From Hirsutella rhossiliensis (Eukaryota > Ascomycota > Sordariomycetes > Hypocreales > Ophiocordycipitaceae), in contig NW_025408682.1 in the NCBI RefSeq assembly GCF_020360975.1, positions 372,001 through 436,000 of the forward strand: a stretch of DNA of 64,000 nt. The letters run 5' to 3'. The notes beneath the pieces were generated by a model, which searched no databases, was not told the DNA's origin, and saw nothing but the letters and a program-made list of their open reading frames with translations. Of the stretch, positions 12,030 through 23,002 are shown in pieces. Position numbers and translations under genes: made by a program. The stretch's first letter is position 1, and each line of letters starts with the position of its first letter.

Positions 12030-13863
12030 TTTTCTATACTAAACCGCGCCCCTCTTATACTTATATTTAAGGTTCCCGCTATCTAAGGCTATAAGTATTA
12101 TAGTAAGGACCTAGTATTTCGCTAGTATTTCTATAACTAAATCTACCGCTAACTACCGCGCCTAAGCCTTAAAGGATTCCGATAAGTAGTTTAATTATAT
12201 AGGAATAAGGTAAAGCTCCTCTAAAACCTTAAGTCTAATATAGCCGCTTTTACTAAGTAAAAATAGGATAATTATAGTATATATACTAACTACTACGACC
12301 TCCTTATTAAAGAAGGATACGATCTTAATATAGGCCTAGTAGAAAATAGTATATACTATACCCTACTATCTCTTCCCCCGTTTAAAGCCCGCGACCTATA
12401 TAACTATAACTAGCTATACTTCTCTATACCTTATAGCGCCGCCGCTTATTATAATACTACTACGACTCCTATAACTACCTAAACCGGTAAGAATATAACG
12501 TTAACTATCTAACTATAGTAGGTTAGCGCTTCTTATTACTATAATCTTAGTACTCCTTTATATATTTACTTTAATAATTATACCTTATTACTATCGAGCT
12601 TTAGTAATTTATCTAGCGACTCGCTATTATCGGTTTTAAGCATTATAAGAAAAACCCCTAGTACCCCCTATAATGCCTATAGGTAGTTCGCCCTATTATT
12701 TAATAAGGATAAGCTTCTCCCTTTATTACTATGCGACCTAAATAAGGCTATCTTCCTCGATAAAACTAAGATAATAACTAGCGCCCTTAAAACTATATAG
12801 ATTACTACTATCTTAGCTAACGTTATTAATAAGCTCCTATTTAAATAGGTCGCCTCTATAAACGCCGAGATACTTAAGATTATCGTTATTATTACTAGCG
12901 TAAAGTGCCTCCCTACTTATTTAAAGATATTTAAGGCCGCCGCTATAAAAAAGCGCGAGGCTATTAGTATACTAGGAACCTATAAGTTTAGGGAGAGCCT
13001 TAAGCGTACCCCGGCTAAACCTAGAGGATCTAGTATAGTAGACCTTACCTTAAATAAGCTATTAGGGAACCTATTCGCTAGACGCTTACTCGCCGCCGTT
13101 ATAGCCCTACCCTTTATTCCTTTTAAACGGGCTAAGTTATTCGCTAAGAAATAGGCCCTAATACTAGTCTAATAGAAGCTTAACCCCTTCTAGGTTTTAA
13201 GCTATAGAAAACCTAGACTATTCCCTATTATACCTTTTATAGTATACTATAATAACCCGGCTAATATAAATAGCTATATAGGCATTATTTACTTTAGGTT
13301 AAAAGCGCTAGTCTATAGAGCCTTAGACGCGGCTATAATTTAGGTAAATCTATTTACCGCTATCTATAAGGAAGCTAACGCTAACCTCTTACTTAGCTAG
13401 TACGCCGCCCTTACTAAAGTGCCCGCCGGCTTTATCTATTAGTTTACTTTCGCCGCCTACCTCCTAAATAACTCGCTTAAGCTCGCCGCGGTATACTAAA
13501 GAGCGGCCCGCGTTAGCCCCCTTTATACGCTAGTAGTAGCCCGCCCTTATATAGCTAATATAATAGCTTATTTTAACTTATTAAACTAAAAGTTTACTAA
13601 TATATACTTAGGTAGGTTCTAGAACCTAGGCCCGACTATATAGGCACTAGTAGTAGTAATCTATAACTAAGTTCTAGCCTCTTATGACGGACTAGCTATA
13701 ATACTCTTAGTAGAACCGGCCCTAAATAACGCTTATAGCGTGCCTATCTATAGAGCCTCTAATATATAAGATGCCCTAGATAACGTGCTAGTAGGCCCTA
13801 AGGATCTAATAGAGGAGGAAGCTAAGGAGGAGATTCCCTACCTTACCCTTACCCTTATAGCGT
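12030..13863 (+). pseudogene. Additional sense-strand ORF after the chromodomain in element G
   Basis: A second long decayed frame follows pol on the same strand and ends at TAA 13,861-13,863, about 380 bp before the 3' LTR. Over about 600 codons the only stops are TAA and TAG, as expected from Gln or Trp codons after RIP. Composition is protein-like: a Ser/Thr/Pro/Asn/Tyr-rich N-terminal third (to about 12,620), then a Lys/Leu/Ile/Ala-rich region with several charged blocks (for example near 12,930-13,010), and an acidic C-terminus (EEEAKEE at about 13,815-13,835). I see no signal peptide, membrane segment or known catalytic motif. It could be a captured host gene, an element-specific accessory protein or an envelope-position ORF. 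The start is undetermined because ATG has mostly become ATA. Confidence 0.55.
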
Positions 13864-13914
13864 AAGACGGTCGGTTACTAGTTTAGCCTCGTTATATTTT
13901 TAGTCTTAATTTTT

Positions 13915-14110
13915 TTTTTCTACTAGCTTAGTTATAGAGCGCCCCTAGTTATAATTAGTTTTCCCTAGCTTAGCTATACTACGCCCTTAGCTTTACTTAT
14001 TTATTACCCTAGCTTAGCTACCTAGCGCCCTTAGTTTTAATAGTATTTTACTCTTAAATTAGCCGCCTTACGCCCTTAGTATTAGTCGCACTAAGTTACG
14101 TCTTAGATAA
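13915..14110 (+). repeat. Degenerate tandem repeat in the 3' untranslated region of G
   Basis: Three to four imperfect copies of a unit of about 50-60 bp, recognisable by CTAGCTTAG(C/T)TA followed by CGCCCTTAG(T/C)TTTA. Copies lie near 13,923, 13,966, 14,011 and, partial, 14,060. They sit between the extra ORF and the 3' LTR. Role unknown. Confidence 0.5.
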
Positions 14111-14242
14111 TATATAAGTTATTCCCTATACTAACCTTAGAAATCTATATAACTTTACTATAATTCCTTATTAGCGCGACTCCCGCTTAAATACTATAGG
14201 AGACTAATAAGGATATCGGTTAATTCTTTTACCCTAGGTATT

Positions 14243-14948
14243 TATTATAAGATACCTTATAGTCGATAATCTAGGTACCTATAACGATATTAGCCTCCCT
14301 TAGGGAAGTTACCCTTAACTCCTTAAGGCTCCTTATAGAAGAAGGAACCTAAAAGCTACTAAGTAAACTCTAGGAAATTACCTAGAAATCCTAGAAATAA
14401 TAACCGAGCGGATTATATAGATATTTTATAGAGATTTCCCCTAGGGATATATTATATAGGGAATATACTACGATTTCCTAAGTAATAATAGCTCTTTAAG
14501 GATTATACTAATATTTCCTTAAAAAGTTACTATAAGAATATAGCAGGGAAATTATAGAGAAATACCTATACTTACCTAGGGAAAATACTAAGAAATACTA
14601 ATAATACGCTATACTACTATTATATAATTATAAGGTTAAGATATTACTTAGTTAAAGCCCTAAGTAAGGTCTTATACTTACTATAGTATATATAGAAGAT
14701 AGAGAACCCGCTAGATCTTAGGCGGGTAAAGAAGAATATAAATAGTTATTACTACTCTTACTTTAACTTATAAGACCGGTAGCTAGTTTATATTTAACGC
14801 GCGTAATAATATATAGTAGCTAGTTTATATAATACGTTTAATTATATATAGTAGCTAGTCTATTTAATTACCTATTAAACCTATACTAGATTTAAGTAGA
14901 CGGTAAGGTTAACGTACTAGCTATATACTAAGGGACTAGTATATAATA
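14243..14948 (+). repeat. 3' LTR of element G (706 bp)
   Basis: Starts TATTATAAGATACC and ends AGTATATAATA, immediately followed by GGCCT and the integrase of I. Same length as the 5' LTR; the differences are almost all transitions (for example CGCGG against TATAG). Confidence 0.93.
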
Positions 14949-15130
14949 GGCCTAGTATTAAAGGAAGCGCTCTATATAAGCTTTTATATTTATAGATAGT
15001 ATTAGCTTTAATACTACTAATTTACTAAGCTAGTCCTTAATTACCTATATATAATAGTTACTTCCTTTTATAAGTAGAAGGTTTATTATAAAGTCTATTT
15101 ATATATATATATATAGAACTAGTTAGGTAC
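14949..15130 (-). pseudogene. Integrase fragment of element I between G and F
   Basis: A 182-bp remnant that aligns in reverse with 37,900-38,065 of element A (integrase core). It starts with GGCCT, the duplicate made by G, and ends with GGTAC (15126-15130), the duplicate made by F. This small bridge shows that G and F inserted about 180 bp apart in one element. Confidence 0.85.
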
Positions 15131-15601
15131 TATAACGACTAGTATTATTCTTAAGGGATAAACCTATTAAGGGGTTTATATTAATAGATATAATAGGGCG
15201 TGGTTTAAGCAATAATAAGTATATTACGTTAGTAATAAGTTAGAGGTCGTAGACTATAGACTATAACTAGGTAATTAAGTAATCGTAATTAAAGATAAGA
15301 TCGTAATAAAGATCGTAATAATTATAATATATTAAAAGCTAGAGAGCTATTTATTTAAAGGAGTAAAAATAGGTAGCTATATATACTTATAAAGACTGTC
15401 CTTAGATTATAGGCCTAGCTATAATCCCTAACGTTAGATTATATAGAGCGTAGTAATCTCGTTAATCTTAGATTACTTAGATCTCTACGATCCCCTCGAT
15501 CCTATATCTATTAGATAGTCGTACTAACTATTTATCTATTAGACCGTATTACGTGCTTAACGCGGTCGACTATTAGCGGCCTAGTAGCTATAGTCGTAAT
15601 A
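15131..15601 (-). repeat. 3' LTR of element F (471 bp)
   Basis: Begins TATAACGACTAG on the plus strand and ends CGTAATA. It aligns end to end with 22,532-23,002 and with 57,663-58,132 (element M). Confidence 0.92.
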
Positions 15602-15649
15602 TAATATCTCCCCTCCTTTTAGTCTTATCTATAAGACCTACTATAGCTA

Positions 15650-16424
15650 CCTTAGCCGCCGTATATAAATATACCCTTATCGCGTCGTGCGTAAGTATAT
15701 CGTTCCTTATCTCTTTATCTTTTTAGGATATACTACTAATAGTATATCTAGTCGTATACTAAAAAATCGTTCCCGAAAAGCCTTTAAGCGCGCTACTCTT
15801 ACCGAATATATCGACTTAAGTAGAGATCCTACTAATATACCGTGCACTCGATACTTTAAGGCAAAGAAGACGAATTATTAAATAGCCGAAAATTCTTTGC
15901 GCTATAATAATTATATTACTAGTAGTCGTCCCTATTATAATAGTATTTTAGTAGCCTCTTCTTATAGGTATCTTTTAATTCTTTCTATACGTAGTAGCTA
16001 ACGTATTTCTTTTAGTAATTAAATTATTAGCGGAGTAGTATAGGCTATATTCTAAAGAAGAGGAAGCTAGGGAAGCCTTATTAAAGCTTTAGGTATAGCT
16101 TACGAATCTTTAGTCGTAAATATCTATTACTATTAATCGTTTAGCTTATATCTAAAAGATTTAGAATTATATAAAGGAAAAGAGTTCTAAGTTATTTTAT
16201 TATAGTATCTAAGAAGTAGATACCGAGGATAGCGTTTTGCCTATACTTAATACGTATAAGTATTAGGTAGTAAATAACTTATAATCGTTAGGCGTTCTTA
16301 ATAAAGCGAATTAGTCCTTATTCGGTATTAGCGAGGAGTTTATAGATCTTAGTCCTTTAATCCCTCTTAAACCTTCTAGTAAAATTATCGAAGTAAAGAG
16401 CTATAGTAGGTTAAGTGCTTAAGT
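15650..16424 (+). pseudogene. Antisense ORF with Zn2Cys6-like cysteine pattern, element F
   Basis: Plus-strand frame on the strand opposite to pol. The first 65 codons from GTG 15,687 are open; the rest is broken by TAA/TAG and one frameshift near 16,000. Residues shared with M include GYTTNSISSRI and a following RS-K-FKR block. From 15,843 to 15,935 the spacing is Cys-x2-Tyr-x7-Tyr-x8-Tyr-x2-Tyr-x6-Tyr, where every Tyr codon (TAT/TAC) is what RIP makes from TGT/TGC. This resembles the fungal Zn2Cys6 binuclear cluster. A Glu/Leu/Lys-rich, coiled-coil-like segment (KEEEAREALLKL, about 16,055) follows. The frame ends near TAA 16,422-16,424, overlapping tail-to-tail with the pol terminus. It is inferred to have encoded a small DNA- or RNA-binding protein, possibly controlling the element. 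Confidence 0.6.
15662..15671 (+). promoter_or_regulatory. TATA-like box upstream of the antisense ORF of F
   Basis: TATATAAATA about 25 bp upstream of the first open codon of the antisense frame and about 60 bp inside the 3' LTR. The same sequence sits at the same place in M (about 58,190-58,200). RIP creates TA-rich DNA, so it may be fortuitous; position conservation in two copies is the only support. Confidence 0.35.
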
Positions 16425-19400
16425 AGTTCCTAGGTATTTTCCTTTAGTTTATATCCCTTTTACTTAATAAGGTATTCTTATTACTAACCTTATTTTCTTA
16501 TATTTAGTATTTATTCTACTTTATATTCTTAATTATTATTAACTTCGATTTTTCCTATAGTTTAGCGTTTTATAGCGCTAGTTCTAATAATAAGATATAA
16601 AATATTAAGTATATCTATATTATTATTAGTAGCGAAAGTTCGTAGTTAACTTTTAAAATAGTTTTCTTAACCTTAAACGGTCTAAGTTTCTTAAAATCTA
16701 ATTTATTACTTAGTCGTTTTATTTTAATGTTTTATTATACGAGGTAGACTATATCTCCCTCTTAAAAGATTAGTCCCTATAATCTTTTCCGATTATAGTA
16801 AGTAGATATTTATTCTCTAACGAATTAAAGTTCTTATTATATTTCTTTATATAATTTTTATAGCTAATTTACTTATAGTATCGCTTATTCCGCTTATAGT
16901 CCTTATTAAGTAACCTTAAATACTTCTAGGTTATATTTATAATTAGCGTATACTAGTAAGAGCTTAGTTATTTCTATAACTAAGCTATTATAAGCTAGTT
17001 ACGCTATTAATAGCTATTTAACTTAATTATTTTATTTATAACTAATATAGTATTATAAATATTATTTAAGCGTTTAGTTAAGTCGTTCTATTTATCTATC
17101 TATTTATAGGTAATAAGCTATACTAAGCTTATATTTTATCCCTAATTATACTATAAGAGCCTACTAAATCTTAGCTATAAATATACTTCCTTTATTAGAG
17201 ATAATCTCGTTTAGTAGTCCGTAATTACTAATAATAGTTCGTAGAAATATATATACTAGCTCTTTTATATTACTTACTTCTTTATATAGTAAGAAGTACC
17301 TATACTTCGTTAGTCTATCGGTAATAACGAATATACTATTATACTTAACGTTAGTTATACGTTCTTTTAATAGTAGTAGCTTTATAATATAGTCGAAAGC
17401 TATTAAATCCTATAGTTTTTCTAGTACTAGTAGCGGTTATAATTCTTTATATAGTTTATATTATTTAGCTTTACTTTATATATAAAGTTTATATTCTTTA
17501 ATAACTTATTATACTACTTCTTTAAGCTATAGAAAGTTATATTATCGTTTAATTTATTTTATTATTCTTTAGATTCCTTAGTATCTATATATTAGATATT
17601 TATATATATCTTATATAACTTTATCTTATAATTCTAGTAGTATCTAGATTTTATTTTTATATATTAAAACTTCTAAATATTCTATATTATATCCGTTTAG
17701 TACTTTATATTCTTTTATTTATTTTAAGATCTTTTAATATATTAAGTCGTTAGGTTATACTTTAAATATTATATTTAGCTATTATTACTAGTAGTTCTTA
17801 TTTTCGTTAATTTCTAGGAGCTATCCTTTCGCTATAGGTGCTCCTATATCGTAGTTACTTTATCGACTAAGGGTATTAGCTTAACCGTTTTCTATTCCTT
17901 TTCTATAGATTATTTCGTAGTTAAATTCCGATAAATATTTAGCCTATTAGATCTATCGTCCGTTTAACTATTGCGTTATTATAAAATATAAGATATTCTT
18001 ATAATCTATATAGACCTTAACTTTATATTTACTTTTAAGAAGGTAGTATCGAAATTCCTTAAAAGCTTAAATAATTATAAGGAATTCTTTATTATAAATA
18101 AGGTAATTAAGTTCTACGCTATATAGCTTTTTTAAGTAAAATATAATTAGTCGTAGTCTTCCTTTATTATCTTTTTATCCGATTTATACTCTTAGAGTAA
18201 AGTCTAATATATCGGTTTTAAGTTCGATTTATTATTTTAGATTAAAGGTAGTTAAGACTAGTTTTTACGTAATTATAGTTTTAATATATTCGAAAGCTTC
18301 GTTAGCTTTATCGTCCTATATAAATTCTTTTTCCTTCTTTATTAAGTTATATAGTAGTATTATAATCTTTCTAAAATTTTTAATAAATCGTTAGTAGTAA
18401 TTTATAAATCCTAGGAAACTTTATATATCCTTAACGTTCTTTAGCGTTAGCTATTCTTTAACTAAGTTAATTTTATCTTATTATATTTATATTTCTCTTA
18501 GTAAGATCGTATATCTAAGGAAGTCTACTTCCTATATATAGAACTTACTTTTCTTTAGTTTAACTAATAACTTTATATTTTAAAGTATACGGAGTACCTT
18601 ATAGATATATTCCTTATATTCTTCTAAGGTATTTAAGAAGATTAGGATATTATCTAGGTATACTACTATAAAGATATCTAAGTATTCGCGTAGGATATTA
18701 TTAATTATCTATTAAAAGGTAGCTAGTATATTTATAAGTCTAAATAGTATTACTAGATATTTAAATAGTCCGAATTTCGTTCTAAAGGCTATTATTTATT
18801 TATATCCCTTTTTTATATATATTAAGTTATAGGCGCCTTTAAGGTTAAGGGCTATAAACTATTTTTTACTATATAGTCGATCTTATAGTTTTAATATAAG
18901 CGGTAATAGTATTCGGTCCTTTATTATAATATCGTTTAAGCGTCTATAGTTAATAACTAGTTATAGCTTACCGTTTTTCTTTAAAATAAATATAACTAGG
19001 TAGCTTACTTTAGATATTAACGTTTATATATATCCTTTTTATAGATTCTCGTTAAGGTAGTCGCGTAACGTTTATAGTTACTTTTTATTTAAGTTATAGA
19101 TCTTATAGAACGTTAGCGTTATTCTATCCTTAAGATAAATTTCATAGTCTTATTAGCTATATTTAAGTAACCCTATCTTAAGTTCTTCCTTAAAGAGTTT
19201 ATTATATTTTTAGTATTCTTAGGGGATATTCTTTATTCTATCTTATAAGCTTTATTCTTTCTTTTAAGAGCTAGTTCGTCTTAACTTAAGCTCTTTATTA
19301 ATTTATTTAAGGTCTTTCCTTAAAGTAGTAATAACTCTTTAGATCTTTATATTATATCCTTTATTTTATTTATATCGGATACTAGGTTATATAGCTATAT

Positions 19401-21600
19401 TAGTTAGTATATAGGTCTTATTAGTCGATTTTATTATATTTACTAGTTCGGTTACTATTTTCGTTTATATTACTAGAGCCCGTAATAATTTACTTAAACG
19501 GTTATCCCTTTTATCCTATTTAGTAGTTAAATTATCGTAAAATTTTACTTTCTTTTAAATCTATTAGTCTTAGAAACTTACGTCTTTATCTTAATATAGC
19601 TAGCTAGTTTTCTAGTTAATTAGTAGGTTGCTCTCTTATAGCTATAAAAGCCTTAATATAAGGTTATATTCTTTAATATCTATAATATTAAAGTTAACTT
19701 ATTCGTTATAGCCCTAGATATTAATATTAAGGTAATTAATCTCTATATTAATAATTCCGTTATTATAGTTAAAGGCCTCTCCTTTAATATTTATAAGTTT
19801 ATATAGATCTATCTTATATCTCTATATAAGTTAGTAACGATTAACGACTTTAGGTAAAACGTAATTGCCTATCGCGCTATAGTCTAAAAGTATATATATA
19901 TAATATCCCGCGATTTAAATATCTAATACTATTTAGTCGCTATAGCTTACTATTACTATATATAGGGTCCTTAGATCTTATTATATCGTGCTAGTCTATA
20001 GCCCTTTTATAGATAGCGTACCTTGTTTTTTACTTAGTCCTTATTCGGTTTATTTAGGTATTCTACTTTAATTTATTATTAATATCGTTTCTTTATATTT
20101 TTATCGCGTAGTATCGTATTAGGGCTTAAGAGACTAATTTCTTATAGCTAATTAAAGATTTCTTATTTCTTAACGCTATATTATTTATATTATACTACTT
20201 TATAGTTAATTATATACTATCCTTTATAATTCTATTCGTTTTTATACTAAAGGTTAAGTTTTTATTTAGCGTCTTTTTATTTTTTATATAGTATTTCTAT
20301 ATTAATTCTTCCTTAGTTAAATATAGCTTATAGCCTGTATATATATTACTAATAATCTTTTAGTATACTATTATATCGTTTATCCTATACTTATGCTTTT
20401 TCGTATTTATAAACTCTATAGTTTAGGTATATATATTCGTTATAATCTTCTTTATTATATTTAACTTATTATATAAGTCTTTAGAAGATTAATAGTTCGG
20501 ATACTTTAAAGCGAGTATTATTATACTATTCCTTTATTTTAGCGTATTTATAGATTTTATATATCTTTAAAAGACATCTTATTAATAAACCGTAATTATT
20601 ATAGTATTTAAGTAGCATACTATAATTAGGTTCTAATAATATAACTTAGTCGTTTAAGTAGCGTTAATCGATTTTCTAGTAGTCTAGTTCTATACTTAGG
20701 TAGGGTTTCGAAAGTACTTATCCCTTAATCTTAACTAAGAAGGCATTATATCGTGCCTTTATTTAGAAGTATATTATATAATTTAGGTAGACGTATACTA
20801 TCTATAAAATATACTTATAGTACTTATAAGTAAGTAGTATTTATAGATCGTCTTTAAATTCTCTTTATAGTTACTATTCTTATTATAGAGCTATAAAGGT
20901 ATCGACTATAGCGATAGCTATAGTATAGTCTCGTTTATATAGTACCGGTTAATATCGAATTAATATAGCTTATTAGTTTTCTATAAGAATTTAAGGTATT
21001 TATTAGGTTCTAATTTTAAGTATTTCTTTAAATTCTTTAAAGTATAAAGCGTATTCTTTAATTATAGTATTTTCCCTTAATAGTAAGGGTAGTAGTATAA
21101 GTTCGTTCTTATCTTTTATTTCTCTAAGTATTTCTTATTCTTTAGAGCTTATATCGTTAATACTTTATTATTCCTCTTTAAGTTATTATCTAAGTTTTAT
21201 AAGTATAAGGGCTATATCTTTATCTTCTTTATTATATTATTTATAGACTACCTATTACTATTATCGATTTTTATTTTATATATCTTCTTAGAATCGTTTA
21301 CCGTGCTTCCTAATCTAGTCTTAGGAGACTCTTTTAAGATAGGGGTATTCCGGTTCTATAAATTTAACTTATTTCTATATTTTAGGATCCCTTTACTATA
21401 TTATTATAAGGGTTTTCCTTAGTAGCTTTAGGAACTATCTAGTACCGTTCTTATCGCTTAGGTATACTATATATTCGTCGTTATAGTATATAGTTTAACT
21501 AAGGAGTTTATACTTTAGTTCCTATCTATTAGTAGCGTTTAAGTATTTCTTACCTTCTAGGGCTAGTACTTAGTAGGTTTTCTTCTCCTTATAAGGTTAT
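16400..21600 (-). pseudogene. pol: Pol of element F
   Basis: Minus-strand polyprotein. RT is clear: the catalytic stretch reads VVYLDNILIF at about 18,640-18,667 (family YLDDILIF, one Asp codon mutated), preceded near 18,780 by TKFGLFKYLV, the usual block before it. RNase H and integrase follow leftwards (about 18,300-16,900). A chromodomain ends the protein at about 16,425-16,560, with the closing aromatic-Glu-Pro-Leu block just before 16,430. Decay is almost wholly C-to-T/G-to-A. The C-terminal codons overlap the last codons of the antisense ORF. Confidence 0.78.
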
Positions 21601-22480
21601 CTATATTCTTTAAAGTAATATTTAAGTTTCCTATAGTTAAAATACTTTCCTTTACTTTTCTATATTACGTTTAGATCTATCTTACCTAGGTTAGGTATAT
21701 AAGCGTAGGTAATAGGAGTTTCGCGCTTTTTTTTATAGTTAGCGCGTCGGTTAAAATTATTCTTATAGGAAGGGTTTTAGTTTCCTCTTCCTTATTTCTT
21801 TTCTTAGCGTCGCGTATACTACTATAGTAATATAGTCTAAGAGGTTATTAGGTCGATTTTCCTTATAAAGCTCGTCCTTAGCTTCTTCTTTAAGCTTATT
21901 ATAGAATCGTAATATAAGAGGTTCGTCGTCTTAATTAAGCTTTAAGGTAACTTAACGGAACTTTATAGTATAATCTAATACTAAGATCCTTTATTAAAGT
22001 TCTTAAAGGTTTTATTTAGCTTCTTATTCCTCGTTAGTTATTCTAAATACCTTTATAATAGCTTCTTTAAATCCTTAGAAACTAGTAAAGACTTTATCTA
22101 TCTCGTTATCTCGTCGCGCTAGTTAGTTATTAAGAAAATCCCTTATAATAGGTCTAAACTAAGCGAGTACCGTTTTAGATAAATAATTTCCTATATAGAG
22201 TACCTTTTCGACTAGGTCTAAGAGTTTAGTAAGGTAAAACCGGTAGTAGGCCTTAAGTTAGGTAAGAAAGTCTTAAAGTATACTATAAGTACCGTCTAAT
22301 AGTCCTAGCTATTTTAGTTTAACTACTTCTCCGAGGTCCCTAACTTATCCGTTACCTCCTCTATTCCTAAGTAACTATACCTTATATTAAAGGGCGATAA
22401 TCTTATATATTATATCCTAAGGCGATATAGTAGCTCTAGAGTTAGTTAATCCGGCTTACTATATAAGTATATTAATAGTT
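21600..22480 (-). pseudogene. gag: Gag of element F
   Basis: Minus-strand frame downstream of the 5' LTR. At about 21,603-21,647 the spacing Tyr-x2-Tyr-x4-Tyr-x4-Tyr (Y-F-N-Y ... Y-F-K-E-Y) matches a CCHC zinc knuckle C-x2-C-x4-H-x4-C in which all four ligands have become Tyr codons by RIP (TGT to TAT, CAC/CAT to TAC/TAT). Upstream is the Leu/Phe/charged capsid-like domain typical of retrotransposon Gag. Gag and pol may be one frame; the junction is not resolved. Confidence 0.65.
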
Positions 22481-22531
22481 ACGATATTACTTAAAGTAAC
22501 GCGGTATTATACTAAATAAGAGCTTTTAACG

Positions 22532-23002
22532 TATAATAACTAGTATTATTCTTAAGGGATAAACCTATTAAGGGGTTTATATTAGTAGATATAATAGGGC
22601 GTAGTCTAAGTAATAATAAGTATATTACGTTAGTAATAAGTTAGAGGTCGTAGACTATAGACTATAACTAGGTAATTAAGTAATCGGAATTAAAGATAAG
22701 ATCGTAATAGAGATCGTAATAATTATAATATATTAAAAGCTAGAGAGCTATCTATCTAAAGGAGTAAAAATAGGTAGCTATATATACTTATAGAGACTAT
22801 CCTTAGATTATAGGCCTAGCTATAATCCCTAACGTTAGATTATATAGAGCGTAGTAATCTCGTTAATCCTAGATTACTTAGATCTCTACGATCCCCTCGA
22901 TCCTATATCTATTAAATAGTCGTGCCGACTATTTATCTATTAGACCGTATTACGTGCTTAACGCGGTCGACCGTTAGCGGCCTAGTAGCCGTGGTTATAA
23001 TA
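22532..23002 (-). repeat. 5' LTR of element F (471 bp)
   Basis: Same length and sequence as the left LTR apart from transitions. It ends TTATAATA directly before GGTAC 23003-23007, where the integrase/RNase H of element I resumes. Confidence 0.92.

Larger units (their letters stand above)
4614..14948 (+). mobile_element. Element G: 10.3-kb Ty3/gypsy chromovirus with an extra ORF
   Basis: Complete LTR retrotransposon with identical-length LTRs (706 bp each) and a perfect GGCCT duplication (4609-4613 and 14949-14953), inserted in the integrase of I. The internal order on the plus strand is gag (interrupted by solo LTR N), protease, RT, RNase H, integrase, chromodomain, an additional frame of about 600 codons, then a repeat-bearing 3' untranslated region. 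The internal part is about 8.4 kb without N, longer than the gag-pol of A and F because of the additional frame. All coding parts are RIP-decayed. Confidence 0.92.
15131..23002 (-). mobile_element. Element F: 7.9-kb Ty3/gypsy chromovirus with antisense zinc-cluster-like ORF
   Basis: Complete element with 471-bp LTRs and a perfect GGTAC duplication (15126-15130 and 23003-23007). pol is on the minus strand, so the right LTR is the 5' one. A polypurine tract (minus strand AAAAGGAGGGGAGATA, 15,605-15,621) abuts the left, 3' LTR as expected. Between pol and the 3' LTR a plus-strand frame is present. Element M at 57,663 is a second copy with the same layout. Confidence 0.92.
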
